A stretch of DNA of 10,359 nucleotides from RH-AL1 sp964243435 (GCA_964243435.1 CAXTFM010000130.1:1-10359); one strand, 5' to 3'. Numbered from the stretch's first letter, positions 1-6,509 are shown. Made by a program: numbers and translations. The notes: generated by a model from the sequence alone, not told the origin.

Positions 1-321
1 ATCCTCGGCTTCAAGACGCGCGACGAGGCGGTGCTGGCGGTCGCCACGGGCCGCGCCGACTGCGAGGTGGTGCTCGCCGTGCTCGCCATCGCGACGATGA
101 AGAAGAACCCCAACCTCGGCACGCTGGCGACGCCGCGCCCGGTCCTGACGCTGCCCACCAGCATGGCGCTGCGCATCGAGGACGACCGCCGCTTCAAGAA
201 CTTCCTCAGCGCCTTCGCCGAATACAACCGCTCGCTCGGCGTCACCCGGGAATGGGTGCTGAACGGTTACGCCTCGCTCGGCATCAAGCCCGACGACGTG
301 CCGGCGGAGGTGCAGTTCTAG
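1..321 (+). CDS. Polar amino acid ABC transporter substrate-binding protein, C-terminal part (5' end outside window)
   Basis: The reading frame is open from the first base, so only the last 106 residues are seen. This is the C-terminal lobe of a family 3 extracellular solute-binding protein, the periplasmic receptor that captures an amino acid or related polar solute for the ABC importer encoded next. The visible part fits the end of that fold: a segment with MKKNPNLG, then a strand carrying LTLPTSMALR, then a helix with RFKNFLSAFAEYNRSLG and an ending of the GIKPDDVP type. The stop lies 15 bases before the permease start, which indicates one operon. The signal peptide and most ligand contacts lie outside the window, so the substrate cannot be named. 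An internal GTG at 31 is not a credible start because it falls inside the conserved fold. Confidence 0.88.
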   Translation: MLGFKTRDEAVLAVATGRADCEVVLAVLAIATMKKNPNLGTLATPRPVLTLPTSMALRIEDDRRFKNFLSAFAEYNRSLGVTREWVLNGYASLGIKPDDVPAEVQF

Positions 322-336
322 GGCCAAGAAAGCATC

Positions 337-1002
337 GTGGCGTACAGCTGGGACTTCGCGTCGCTCAAGCCCTACGCGCCGCTGTTCTGGCGCGGGCTCG
401 GCGTGACGCTGGCCTACACCGCGACCACCGTGGTGGCAGGGCTCGCGCTCGGCCTCGTCGCCGGCGTGGCGCGCACGCTGGCGCGCCCCTGGCTCGCCTG
501 GCCGGTGCGCGGCCTCATCGAGGTGTTCCGCTGCACGCCGCTGCTGGTGCAGCTCATCTGGTTCTATTACGCTTTCCCCGTGTTGATCGGGGTGGAGATG
601 ACGGCGTCGACCGCCTGCTTCATCGCGCTGTCGCTCTACGTCGGCGCCTTCTACGCCGAGATCTTCCGCGGCGGCATCGAGGCCATCGACGTCGGGCAAT
701 GGGAAGCGGGGCGCGCGCTCGGCATGCGCCGCGGGCGCATCTTCCGCCGCCTGATCCTGCCCCAGGCGGTGCGGGTGATGATCCCCTCCTTCATCAACCA
801 GACCATCACCCAGCTCAAGAACACCTCGCTGGTCTCGGTGGTGGCGGTCGGCGACCTCCTTTACCAGGGCACGGTGGTCACCGCCGCGACCTACCGGCCG
901 CTGGAAATCTACACGCTCGTCGCCCTCGCCTACTTCGTCGTGCTGTTCCCCCTGACGCTGGTGACCGACCGCGTCGAGCGGCGCCTGGGCGCGCACCGGT
1001 GA
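337..1002 (+). CDS. Polar amino acid ABC transporter permease (HisM/GlnP type)
   Basis: A 221-residue inner-membrane protein of the amino acid ABC permease family, of normal length. It forms the channel through which solute from the binding protein crosses the membrane. Hydrophobic segments lie at about residues 23-45, 69-86, 92-107 and 190-207. Two family signatures are visible: the first conserved block IEVFRCTPLLVQ (61-72, Cys where Gly is most common) and the cytoplasmic EAA loop starting EAGRALGM (123-130) and running to LILPQA, which docks on the ATPase. The GTG at 337 is chosen because the conserved N-terminus follows it directly and no ATG is nearby; its ribosome site is weak. The stop codon overlaps the ATPase start. 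Only one permease is visible, so the importer either uses it as a homodimer or has a second permease upstream of the window. Confidence 0.93.
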   Translation: MAYSWDFASLKPYAPLFWRGLGVTLAYTATTVVAGLALGLVAGVARTLARPWLAWPVRGLIEVFRCTPLLVQLIWFYYAFPVLIGVEMTASTACFIALSLYVGAFYAEIFRGGIEAIDVGQWEAGRALGMRRGRIFRRLILPQAVRVMIPSFINQTITQLKNTSLVSVVAVGDLLYQGTVVTAATYRPLEIYTLVALAYFVVLFPLTLVTDRVERRLGAHR

Positions 1003-1805
1003 GCGGCGCAGGCGCCGACCTCGACGCGCCGGTGACGCTGGAAGCGCGCGACATCCACAAGGCGTTCGGCGCGCTTCACGTGCTGAAGGGCATCTCGCTC
1101 ACCGTGCGACGCGGCGAGGTGGTGTCGCTGATCGGGGCGAGCGGCTCGGGCAAGTCGACCTTCCTGCGCTGCCTCAACCTGTTGGAGCTGCCGCAGGGCG
1201 GCGCGCTCGCCGTCGGCCGGCACCGCTTCAGCTTCGGCGGACGCGGCCGGCCGAACGACGGCGCGCTGGCCGGTCTGCGCCGCGACGTCGGCATGGTGTT
1301 CCAGCACTTCAACCTGTTCCCGCACCTGAGCGTGCTCGCCAACGTCACGGAAGGGCCGGTGCAGGTGCGCGGGATGGCCAAGCGCGAGGCGGCGGACCTC
1401 GCCCGCGACCTCCTCGCCAAGGTCGGGCTCGCCGACAAGGCGGCGGCCTTCCCTGGCCAGCTTTCGGGCGGGCAGAAGCAGCGTGTCGCCATCGCCCGCG
1501 CGCTCGCCATGGCGCCGGACGTGATGCTGTTCGACGAGGTCACCTCGGCGCTCGACCCCGAACTCGTCGGCGAGGTGCTGGCGGTGGTGCGCCGCCTCGC
1601 CGCCGACGGCATGACCATGGTGCTCGTCACCCACGAGATGGGCTTCGCCGCCGACGTGTCGACAGCGGTCGGCTTCATGCAGGACGGGGTGATGGCGGAA
1701 TACGGCCCACCGGCGGAGGTGATCCTCAAGCCGCGCAACCCGCGCCTGGCATCGTTCCTCGGGCGCTTCCATGCCGGCACCTTGCCTGTGCCGCAGCAGG
1801 CATGA
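999..1805 (+). CDS. Polar amino acid ABC transporter ATP-binding protein
   Basis: A 268-residue ABC ATPase that powers the importer on the cytoplasmic face. All motifs are present: Walker A GASGSGKST (46-54), Q-loop Gln102, signature LSGGQ (155-159), Walker B VMLFDE (175-180), D-loop SALD (183-186) and switch His212. The DEVTSALDPEL form and the insert between Walker A and the Q-loop (about 66-90) are typical of amino acid importers in alphaproteobacteria (family knowledge). The same frame is open far upstream, but that stretch is antisense-like high-GC noise over the permease. The start is placed at the GTG at 999, which overlaps the permease TGA in a GTGA arrangement and gives a normal N-terminus. 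A GTG at 1032 is a possible later start. The stop overlaps the next start as ATGA, indicating translational coupling. Confidence 0.93.
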   Translation: MSGAGADLDAPVTLEARDIHKAFGALHVLKGISLTVRRGEVVSLIGASGSGKSTFLRCLNLLELPQGGALAVGRHRFSFGGRGRPNDGALAGLRRDVGMVFQHFNLFPHLSVLANVTEGPVQVRGMAKREAADLARDLLAKVGLADKAAAFPGQLSGGQKQRVAIARALAMAPDVMLFDEVTSALDPELVGEVLAVVRRLAADGMTMVLVTHEMGFAADVSTAVGFMQDGVMAEYGPPAEVILKPRNPRLASFLGRFHAGTLPVPQQA

Positions 1806-2128
1806 GCGTGCGGAGCCTCGACCACGCCGTCGTCGACGTGCTGCACGAGTTGGATGCGGCGGCGTGCTTCGACGCCATCGGCTTGGAGCCGACGCCGCGC
1901 GGCCGGCACGCGCTCGGCTCGATCAGTCACCTGGCGAGGACGGTGGACGCCTGCCGCGAACTCGTCGGCGTGCCCGTGGACGGGCCGCAGCGCGCGGCGC
2001 GGGGACGGCGCGCGACGAGGCGGCCTGCCGCTCAGTTGCGGTCGGCGAAGCCGCCGACCGGTCCACCCGCCGACGTGCCCTTGCCCGTGAAGCCGCCATC
2101 GGGGCTCGCCCCGCCGTGCCCGGGGTAG
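1802..2128 (+). pseudogene. Truncated VOC/glyoxalase-like gene remnant
   Basis: The open frame gives 108 residues, but only about the first 60 (to roughly base 1985) look like a protein family. They match the start of a glyoxalase-like VOC domain: LDHAVVDVLHELDAA, then GLEPTPRGRHALGS, a His-Leu pair, and RELVGVP. Such proteins usually run to some 200 residues or more. Here the similarity stops and the rest is Arg/Pro/Ala-rich and overlaps the oppositely oriented small gene from 2032. Within the conserved part the usual aromatic residue after AAxF appears lost, and the strand before ELVGVP carries unusual Arg, Thr and Cys residues, both consistent with decay. The ATG overlaps the ATPase stop, so an intact copy probably once belonged to the operon. 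A short functional protein cannot be excluded. Family assignment is from pattern memory only. Confidence 0.5.
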
Positions 2129-2265
2129 CCGACCGGCACCGAGCCGAGATAGGCGACGTCGACCTGGGCGCCGGGGTTGAAGCCGGCATGGGCGCGGATG
2201 GTGGCGGCGGACGCGCCGACGGTGCCGAGCAGCACCGCAACGCAAGTGAAATGAAAGACCCTCAT
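2032..2265 (-). CDS. Small secreted protein of unknown family
   Basis: A 77-residue protein with a clear Sec signal peptide: a short Arg-containing start, a hydrophobic core (about residues 8-17) and an ASA cleavage site at 18-20. The mature part of about 57 residues is rich in Gly, Pro and Ala, has a short ordered-looking stretch (FNPGAQVDVAYLGSVPVG) and a glycine-rich tail ending GGFADRN. It has no Cys after cleavage, no transmembrane segment and no motif I recognise. The frame is open 16 codons further upstream, but the ATG at 2265 is chosen because it starts the signal peptide and has a GAAGGG ribosome site about 8 bases before it. It lies downstream of the dehalogenase on the same strand after a 133-base gap and probably has its own promoter. 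Function unknown. Confidence 0.62.
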   Translation of the reverse strand: MRVFHFTCVAVLLGTVGASAATIRAHAGFNPGAQVDVAYLGSVPVGYPGHGGASPDGGFTGKGTSAGGPVGGFADRN

Positions 2266-2274
2266 GGCAAATAC

Positions 2275-2295
2275 CCTTCGCTGTTGCAACGAAGG
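2275..2295 (-). promoter_or_regulatory. Hairpin covering the ribosome site of the small secreted gene
   Basis: A perfect 6-bp inverted repeat (CCTTCG at 2275-2280 and CGAAGG at 2290-2295, 9-base loop) lies just upstream of the start codon at 2265. Read on the - strand, its 3' arm contains most of the GAAGGG ribosome site, so folding of the mRNA leader would hide that site. This could act as a translational brake or thermometer-like element. The pairing is visible; the role is inference. Confidence 0.35.
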
Positions 2296-2341
2296 TGGCC
2301 GCGCCTCGATCACTTGCCCAATAGATCGGCACCGCTGCCGT

Positions 2342-2371
2342 GATATGCCGAGGATATAAGGCGCTCGGCAA
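2342..2371 (-). promoter_or_regulatory. Possible sigma-70-type promoter for the small secreted gene
   Basis: On the - strand, TTGCCG (2371-2366) is followed after 18 bases by CATATC (2347-2342), a weak -35/-10 pair about 75 bases upstream of the small gene's start. A 6-bp inverted repeat (GCCGAG 2347-2352, CTCGGC 2364-2369) spans the spacer and may be an operator or a weak end to the dehalogenase transcript. The area is locally AT-richer than its surroundings. Consensus match is modest. Confidence 0.25.
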
Positions 2372-2398
2372 ACGCTGCGCGCCGACGCCGCCTTGCGA

Positions 2399-3133
2399 TC
2401 ACGCGCGGTCCGGCATCGGGCAGCGCGCGGCGAGGTCGATGAAGTCGGCGGCGACGGCGTCCCAATCCTGCGCCGGTTCGAGGTCGCCCGTCTGCCCCGG
2501 CCCGTGCTCGGTCGGGCGCGGCACGAAGGCGGTCTTCAGTCCGCAGGCGCGGGCGGCGGCAAGGTCGTTGTTGTGGGCGGCGACGAGGCACACCTCGCTC
2601 GGCGCCATCGCGAGCACCTCCGCCGTGCGCAGGTAGGCGGCGGGCGTCGGCTTGTAGGCCTGCGACACCTCCGCGCCGAGGATCGCGTCCCACGGCAGGC
2701 CCGCGCGCTTCGCCATGTCCAGCATCAGCACGATGTTGCCGTTGGACAGCGGCGCGATGATGGTGCGCGCCTTGAGCGCGGTCAGCCCGGCCACCACGTC
2801 CGGCCAGGGGTCGAGGCGGTGCCAGGCCAGCGTCAGCGCGTCGAGGTCGGCGGCGGGCACGCCGCTCGGGTCGATGCCGAAGGCGGGGAGCACGGCGGCG
2901 AGGTTCTCGCGGTGGAGCACGTCGAGGCGGGTGTAGGCGCGACGGCCGCTGCGCACCTCCTCCATCGCCGGCTGGTAGCGCCGTCGCCACGCGTCGGCGA
3001 AGGCGGCGGGGTCGGCGCCCACCGCCCCGTGCCGGTCGAGGAAGGGGGCGGCCTCGCGCGCCACCCCGTTCCGCCAATCGACCACGGTGCCGAACACGTC
3101 GAACACCATGGCGCGCACCCCGACCAGCGACAT
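2399..3133 (-). CDS. Haloacid dehalogenase type II family hydrolase
   Basis: A 244-residue HAD-superfamily enzyme, close to the usual length of the type II (L-2-haloacid dehalogenase-like) group. These cytoplasmic enzymes displace a halide or other group from a 2-substituted acid through an aspartyl ester. Motifs are in order: FDVFGTVVDWR with nucleophile Asp12; SNGN with Ser130; YKP with Lys161; and VAAHNNDLAAA with Asp190, followed by GLKTAFVPRP. A cap domain lies between about residues 25 and 105. The ATG at 3133 is chosen because the nucleophile motif starts just after it and a GGAGGG ribosome site lies 7 bases upstream; the same open frame extends much further over the helicase gene but is not coding there. 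It starts 65 bases after the helicase stop, so the two are probably cotranscribed. The family is secure; dehalogenation rather than another HAD reaction is not proven by sequence. Confidence 0.9.
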   Translation of the reverse strand: MSLVGVRAMVFDVFGTVVDWRNGVAREAAPFLDRHGAVGADPAAFADAWRRRYQPAMEEVRSGRRAYTRLDVLHRENLAAVLPAFGIDPSGVPAADLDALTLAWHRLDPWPDVVAGLTALKARTIIAPLSNGNIVLMLDMAKRAGLPWDAILGAEVSQAYKPTPAAYLRTAEVLAMAPSEVCLVAAHNNDLAAARACGLKTAFVPRPTEHGPGQTGDLEPAQDWDAVAADFIDLAARCPMPDRA

Positions 3134-3198
3134 CGCGAACCCTCCGCCCTGTCGTGGCGCAACACGGGACGGGGGCGACCGGTTCTCACCGCCGTTCG

Positions 3199-5751
3199 TC
3201 AGTCCCGGCCGGTCGCCTCGCGCACCAGCTCGGCCTCCGCCTCGGCGAGGATGTCCTCGCGGCCCTGACCGTCGATCTTCTCGCGGCCGACCTCCAGGAT
3301 GATCGGCACGGCGAGCGGCGAGATGCGGGGAAGGTCCTTGTGGAGGATGCGCCCGCGGATGCGCGTCAGCATGGCGGCGAGGCGCACGATGTCGAGGAGG
3401 CCGGTGGAGGCGTCCTTGCGCGCGGCCTCCAGCAGGATGTGGTCCGGCTCGTGGCGGCGGAGCACGTCGTAGACGAGGTCGGTCGAGATGGTGAGCTGGC
3501 GCGCGTTCTTCTCCTTGCCGATGAAGTTGCGCTCGATGAGGCCGGAAATGATCGCGTTCTGGCGGAAGGTGCGCTTCATCAGGTGCGACTCCTGGAGCCA
3601 TTCCTCCAGGTCGTCGCCGAGCATGTCCTCGGCGAAGAGGTCGTCCAGCGACACTAGCCCCTTCGTCGCGCGCGCCCCGATGTCGGCCTTGAGCCACACC
3701 GCCATCGCGTAGTCGTTGGCGACGAAGCCGAGCGGCTTGAGGAAGGCGCGCTCCATGCGCCGCGTCAGCAGCATGCCGAGCGTCTGGTGGGCGAGGCGCC
3801 CCTCGAAGGGGTAGCACACGAGGTAGTGCCGCCCGGCGCGGGGGAAGGTTTCGACCAGCAGGTCGCCCGGCGGCGGCAGGGCGGAGCGCTCGCGCTGCAG
3901 TTCCAGCCATTCCGCCACCTGCATCGGCATGGTGCCCCAGTGGCCGGGGTCGGCGAGGAGGTCGCGCACCCGTCCCGCGAGGTAGGTGGAGAGCGGGAAC
4001 TTGCCGCCGGCGTAGGAGGGCACGCGCGGCGTGTCGGAACGCGAGCGCGACACCAGCGCCTCGTTCTCGGCGATGCCCTGGAAGGCCAGGATCTCGCCGC
4101 CGAACAGGAAGGTGTCGCCCGGCGCCAGCGACTCGAGGAAGCCTTCTTCCAGTTCGCCGAGCACGCGGCCGCCGCGGCTGAGCGGCCCGGTGTAGACGCC
4201 GTTCTCGGCGCGCGCCGCCTTGCCGCGCACCAGGCGCACCTTCATCACCGTGGCTTCCACGATGGTGCCGACGTTCATGCGGTAGTTTTGCGCCACCCGT
4301 CCGTTGGCGACGCGCCACCAGCCCTCGCGCCCGTCCTCGCCCGCGACCGGCTTGATCTTGGCGAAGCGCTCGTAGCCGGCGAGCGCGTAGCCGCCATGGG
4401 CCACGAAGGCGAGCGCGCGCTCGAAGGTGCGGCGGTCGACGCCGGCATAGGGTTCGGCGGAGGTCACCTCGGCGTGGAGGTCGTCGGCGTGGAACGGCCC
4501 GGCGCAGGCCATGCCGAGGATGTGCTGGCACAGCACGTCGAGCGCCCCGGCGCGCGCCACCGCCGTGTCCTGCGCGCCCTCGTTGGCCGCGTCCACCGCC
4601 GCGCGGCATTCCAGCACCTCGAAGCGGTTGGAAGGCACCAGCACGGCGACGGACGGGTCGTCGAGGCGGTGGTTGGCGCGCCCGATGCGCTGCATGAGGC
4701 GGCTCGCCCCCTTGGGCGCGCCGATGTTGACGACGAGGTCGACGTCGCCCCAGTCGATGCCGAGGTCCAGCGTCGAGGTGCACACCACCGCCTTGAGGCG
4801 CCCCGCCGCCATCGCCTCCTCGACGCGGCGGCGCTGCCCGGCGTCGAGCGAGCCGTGGTGCAGCGCGATCGCCAGCCCGTCCTCGTTGAGGCTCCACAGC
4901 GCCTGGAAGATGAATTCCGCCGCCGAGCGCGTGTTGACGAAGATCAGCGTCATCCCGGCGCGGCGCACCATGGCGTAGACGTCGGCGAGGGCGTGGCGGG
5001 TCGAGTGCCCGGACCACGGCATGCGCGCTTCCGTGTCGAGGATGGAAAGCTGCGCCTTGGCGCCCGGCGGCGCCAGGATGAGGCGCGCCTCCTCGGCGCC
5101 GCCGCGCTGCGGCACGAGCCAGCGCTGCAGCTCGGCCGGGTCGCGCACCGTGGCGCTGAGCCCGGTGGCGCGCAGCGCGGGGCTGAGGACGCGCAGCCGG
5201 GCGAGGCCGAGGGCGAGGAGGTCGCCGCGCTTCGTCGCCGCGATGGCGTGCAGCTCGTCGAACACCACCCGGCGCAGGTCGGCGAAAAGGTGCGCGGCGT
5301 CGGGGCCCGCCAGCAGCAGGGCGAGCTGCTCGGGGGTGGTGAGCAGGATGTCGGGCGGGTTGACGCGCTGGCGCTTGCGCTTGGCGACGGAGGTGTCGCC
5401 GGTGCGCGTTTCGATGCGCAGGCCGAGGCGCAGCTCCTGCGCGGGGACGCGGAGGTTGCGCTCGACGTCGACGGCGAGCGCCTTCAGCGGCGAGATGTAG
5501 AGGGTGTGGAGGCGGGCGCGGTTCTTCGGCTGCGCCAGCTCGACGAGGCTCGGCAGGAAGCCGGCGAGCGTCTTGCCGGCCCCCGTGGGCGCGATCAGCA
5601 GCGCGTCCTCCCCGGCCTCGGCGGCGGCGAGCAGGTCGAGCTGGTGGGCGCGCGGCGCCCAGCCCCGCGCCGCGAACCAGCCGGCGAAGCGCGCCGGCAG
5701 GGGTGAAGGCAGGGACGACGCGGGCGCGACGCGGTGGCGGGACGGGAGCAC
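3199..5751 (-). CDS. Ligase-associated DNA damage response DEXH-box helicase (Lhr-like)
   Basis: An 850-residue superfamily 2 helicase, near the usual 800-850 of this Lhr-like group, which in many bacteria sits with an ATP-dependent DNA ligase, an exonuclease and a phosphoesterase in a proposed repair cluster. Motifs, numbered from the start used here: Walker A APTGAGKT (54-61), DELH (165-168), SAT (199-201), TSTLDLGIDWG (325-335), QRIGRANHR (354-362). The remainder is the winged-helix and DEAD/H-associated C-terminal region typical of Lhr proteins. The start is uncertain: the frame is open to 5850, all candidate starts are non-ATG (GTG 5850, 5778, 5751; TTG 5757), and homologues begin close to the LPARFAGWFAARGW segment. 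A GAGGGAGA ribosome-like stretch at about 5767-5775 favours TTG 5757 or GTG 5751. None of the usual partner genes is adjacent; the next gene is the HAD hydrolase. Confidence 0.92.
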   Translation of the reverse strand: MLPSRHRVAPASSLPSPLPARFAGWFAARGWAPRAHQLDLLAAAEAGEDALLIAPTGAGKTLAGFLPSLVELAQPKNRARLHTLYISPLKALAVDVERNLRVPAQELRLGLRIETRTGDTSVAKRKRQRVNPPDILLTTPEQLALLLAGPDAAHLFADLRRVVFDELHAIAATKRGDLLALGLARLRVLSPALRATGLSATVRDPAELQRWLVPQRGGAEEARLILAPPGAKAQLSILDTEARMPWSGHSTRHALADVYAMVRRAGMTLIFVNTRSAAEFIFQALWSLNEDGLAIALHHGSLDAGQRRRVEEAMAAGRLKAVVCTSTLDLGIDWGDVDLVVNIGAPKGASRLMQRIGRANHRLDDPSVAVLVPSNRFEVLECRAAVDAANEGAQDTAVARAGALDVLCQHILGMACAGPFHADDLHAEVTSAEPYAGVDRRTFERALAFVAHGGYALAGYERFAKIKPVAGEDGREGWWRVANGRVAQNYRMNVGTIVEATVMKVRLVRGKAARAENGVYTGPLSRGGRVLGELEEGFLESLAPGDTFLFGGEILAFQGIAENEALVSRSRSDTPRVPSYAGGKFPLSTYLAGRVRDLLADPGHWGTMPMQVAEWLELQRERSALPPPGDLLVETFPRAGRHYLVCYPFEGRLAHQTLGMLLTRRMERAFLKPLGFVANDYAMAVWLKADIGARATKGLVSLDDLFAEDMLGDDLEEWLQESHLMKRTFRQNAIISGLIERNFIGKEKNARQLTISTDLVYDVLRRHEPDHILLEAARKDASTGLLDIVRLAAMLTRIRGRILHKDLPRISPLAVPIILEVGREKIDGQGREDILAEAEAELVREATGRD

Positions 5752-6050
5752 GGTCAAATGGTAGTACGTCTCCCTCACCGCGGCCAGTATGACGCAGGTC
5801 GCCTGCCAGTATGCCGCAAGACTAGCCGACGCAACGGGCTCGCGTTCCACATGAACGAACGATGAATGCGGACATGGCTAAACTTCACGATGTTTTTGGA
5901 AACGCTTTGCCCTGCATCGCAGTCTTGTGATGGACCAAGTCCCTGCACGATGCCGACGCGCACCCATATGCCGGAACGAGGGTCATTCGACCATCGCCCC
6001 GGGATCGAACCGTGCGGTACGGCGTTGATGTCGGGAACAAGGAGAAAATC
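5752..6050. other. Divergent intergenic region between helicase and Gly/Tyr-rich gene
   Basis: About 300 bases without a convincing gene. The left part holds the helicase start region and candidate operator. The middle (about 5860-5935) is AT-richer than the rest of the window and is the most plausible promoter zone for the gene at 6051, though no good -35/-10 or EcfG-type (GGAAC-N16/17-CGTT) pair was found by eye. The right end carries the ribosome site AAGGAG at 6039-6044. The AUG-containing short frames here have no protein-like features. Confidence 0.6.
5783..5813 (-). promoter_or_regulatory. Candidate operator upstream of the helicase: 9-bp direct repeat flanking a small palindrome
   Basis: GCCAGTATG occurs at 5783-5791 and again at 5805-5813, a 22-base spacing equal to about two turns of DNA. 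Between and touching them is a 5-bp inverted repeat (GCAGG 5794-5798, CCTGC 5802-5806). The block lies 30-60 bases upstream of the favoured helicase starts, where a regulator would be expected to bind. The regulator is unknown. It does not match the alphaproteobacterial LexA direct repeat GTTC-N7-GTTC. Confidence 0.35.
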
Positions 6051-6410
6051 ATGAGTGGTGTCCTGAAGAAGAGCTTGGTGGCCGGCGTGGCCGCGCTGAC
6101 GCTTGGAGCGACGATCGCGGCGACGACCACGTCGGCCGACGCGCGCGGCTTCGGCCGTGGCGGCTTTGGTGGCGGCGGCTTCGGTCGCGGCGGTTTCGGC
6201 CGCGGCGGCTTCTACGGCGGGCGTGGTTACGGCCGCGGCTTCGGCGGCTTCGGCGTCGGCCTCGGTGCCGGCCTCCTCGCCGGTGGCCTCGCGGGCGGGT
6301 ACTACGGCTACCCCTACGGCGGCTACGGTTATGGCTACGGCTACCCGGGCTACGGCTACGGATACGGCTACCCCTACGGTGGCGGCGGTGTCTACGGCTA
6401 CGGCTACTGA
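6051..6410 (+). CDS. Secreted Gly/Tyr-rich repeat protein
   Basis: A 119-residue exported low-complexity protein. The signal peptide is clear: Lys6-Lys7, a hydrophobic core (8-24) and an ADA cleavage site at 29-31. The mature protein is 45/88 Gly and has three zones: an Arg/Gly/Phe zone of RGGFG-type repeats (32-68), a hydrophobic Gly-zipper-like stretch (69-83, GxGxGLLAGGLAGG pattern) and a Tyr/Gly zone of YGYGYP repeats (84-119, 16 Tyr in 36). No Cys, no enzyme motif. The start is strongly supported by AAGGAG 7 bases before the ATG, and a strong terminator follows 23 bases after the stop, so this is a single-gene unit. Similar short Gly/Tyr-rich exported proteins occur in many Hyphomicrobiales, mostly unnamed. 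A structural envelope or surface role is plausible by composition, but no function can be assigned. Confidence 0.8.
   Translation: MSGVLKKSLVAGVAALTLGATIAATTTSADARGFGRGGFGGGGFGRGGFGRGGFYGGRGYGRGFGGFGVGLGAGLLAGGLAGGYYGYPYGGYGYGYGYPGYGYGYGYPYGGGGVYGYGY
6144..6407 (+). repeat. Internal coding repeats of the Gly/Tyr-rich gene
   Basis: Two families of short imperfect tandem repeats: about 15-base units encoding RGGFG at 6144-6254, and 6- to 12-base units encoding YG/YGYP at 6300-6407. Synonymous variation between units (ggc/ggt, tac/tat, cgc/cgt) shows they are not freshly duplicated. Such arrays can change length by slippage. Confidence 0.7.
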
Positions 6411-6430
6411 GGTCGCCGACCGGCACAGGA

Positions 6431-6457
6431 AAGGCCCCGCTTCGGCGGGGCTTTTTT
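6431..6457 (+). terminator. Rho-independent terminator after the Gly/Tyr-rich gene
   Basis: A 7-bp perfect GC stem (GCCCCGC 6434-6440, GCGGGGC 6445-6451) with a stable TTCG tetraloop, followed by six T residues (6452-6457). Three further pairs (two A-T, one G-T) extend the stem base. It starts about 20 bases after the stop codon at 6410. Confidence 0.93.
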
Positions 6458-6509
6458 GTTGCGTGCCCGGCCGCTGCGTCCGGCGGTCGCGCGCTGCCGC
6501 GCCATCCCA

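Noticed and set aside
252..998. N-terminal extension of the ABC ATPase frame over the permease gene
   Set aside because: The permease frame has clear membrane helices and the EAA motif, while the overlapping frame is Arg/Ala/His-rich with no fold. The ATPase starts at the coupled GTG at 999.
3787..5706. Very long open frame on the + strand across the helicase gene (639 codons)
   Set aside because: It is antisense to a helicase with all motifs intact; the protein is a monotonous Arg/Ala/Gly/His/Val composition, as expected from third-position GC in a high-GC genome. The same applies to the antisense frames across the ABC ATPase, SppA, TrpF and transpeptidase genes.
5995..6012. T-arm-like sequence (GGTTCGATCCC on the - strand) suggesting a tRNA
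   Set aside because: No acceptor stem, D-arm or anticodon arm can be built around it; the would-be 5' half lies within the ribosome site and signal peptide region of the gene at 6051.
5866..6054. Short + strand frame in the divergent intergenic region
   Set aside because: No ribosome site, no protein-like composition and overlap with the well-supported start at 6051.
6144..6407. Repeats that might be taken for a CRISPR array or satellite
   Set aside because: They are short coding repeats within an open frame, with no unique spacers and with synonymous variation.
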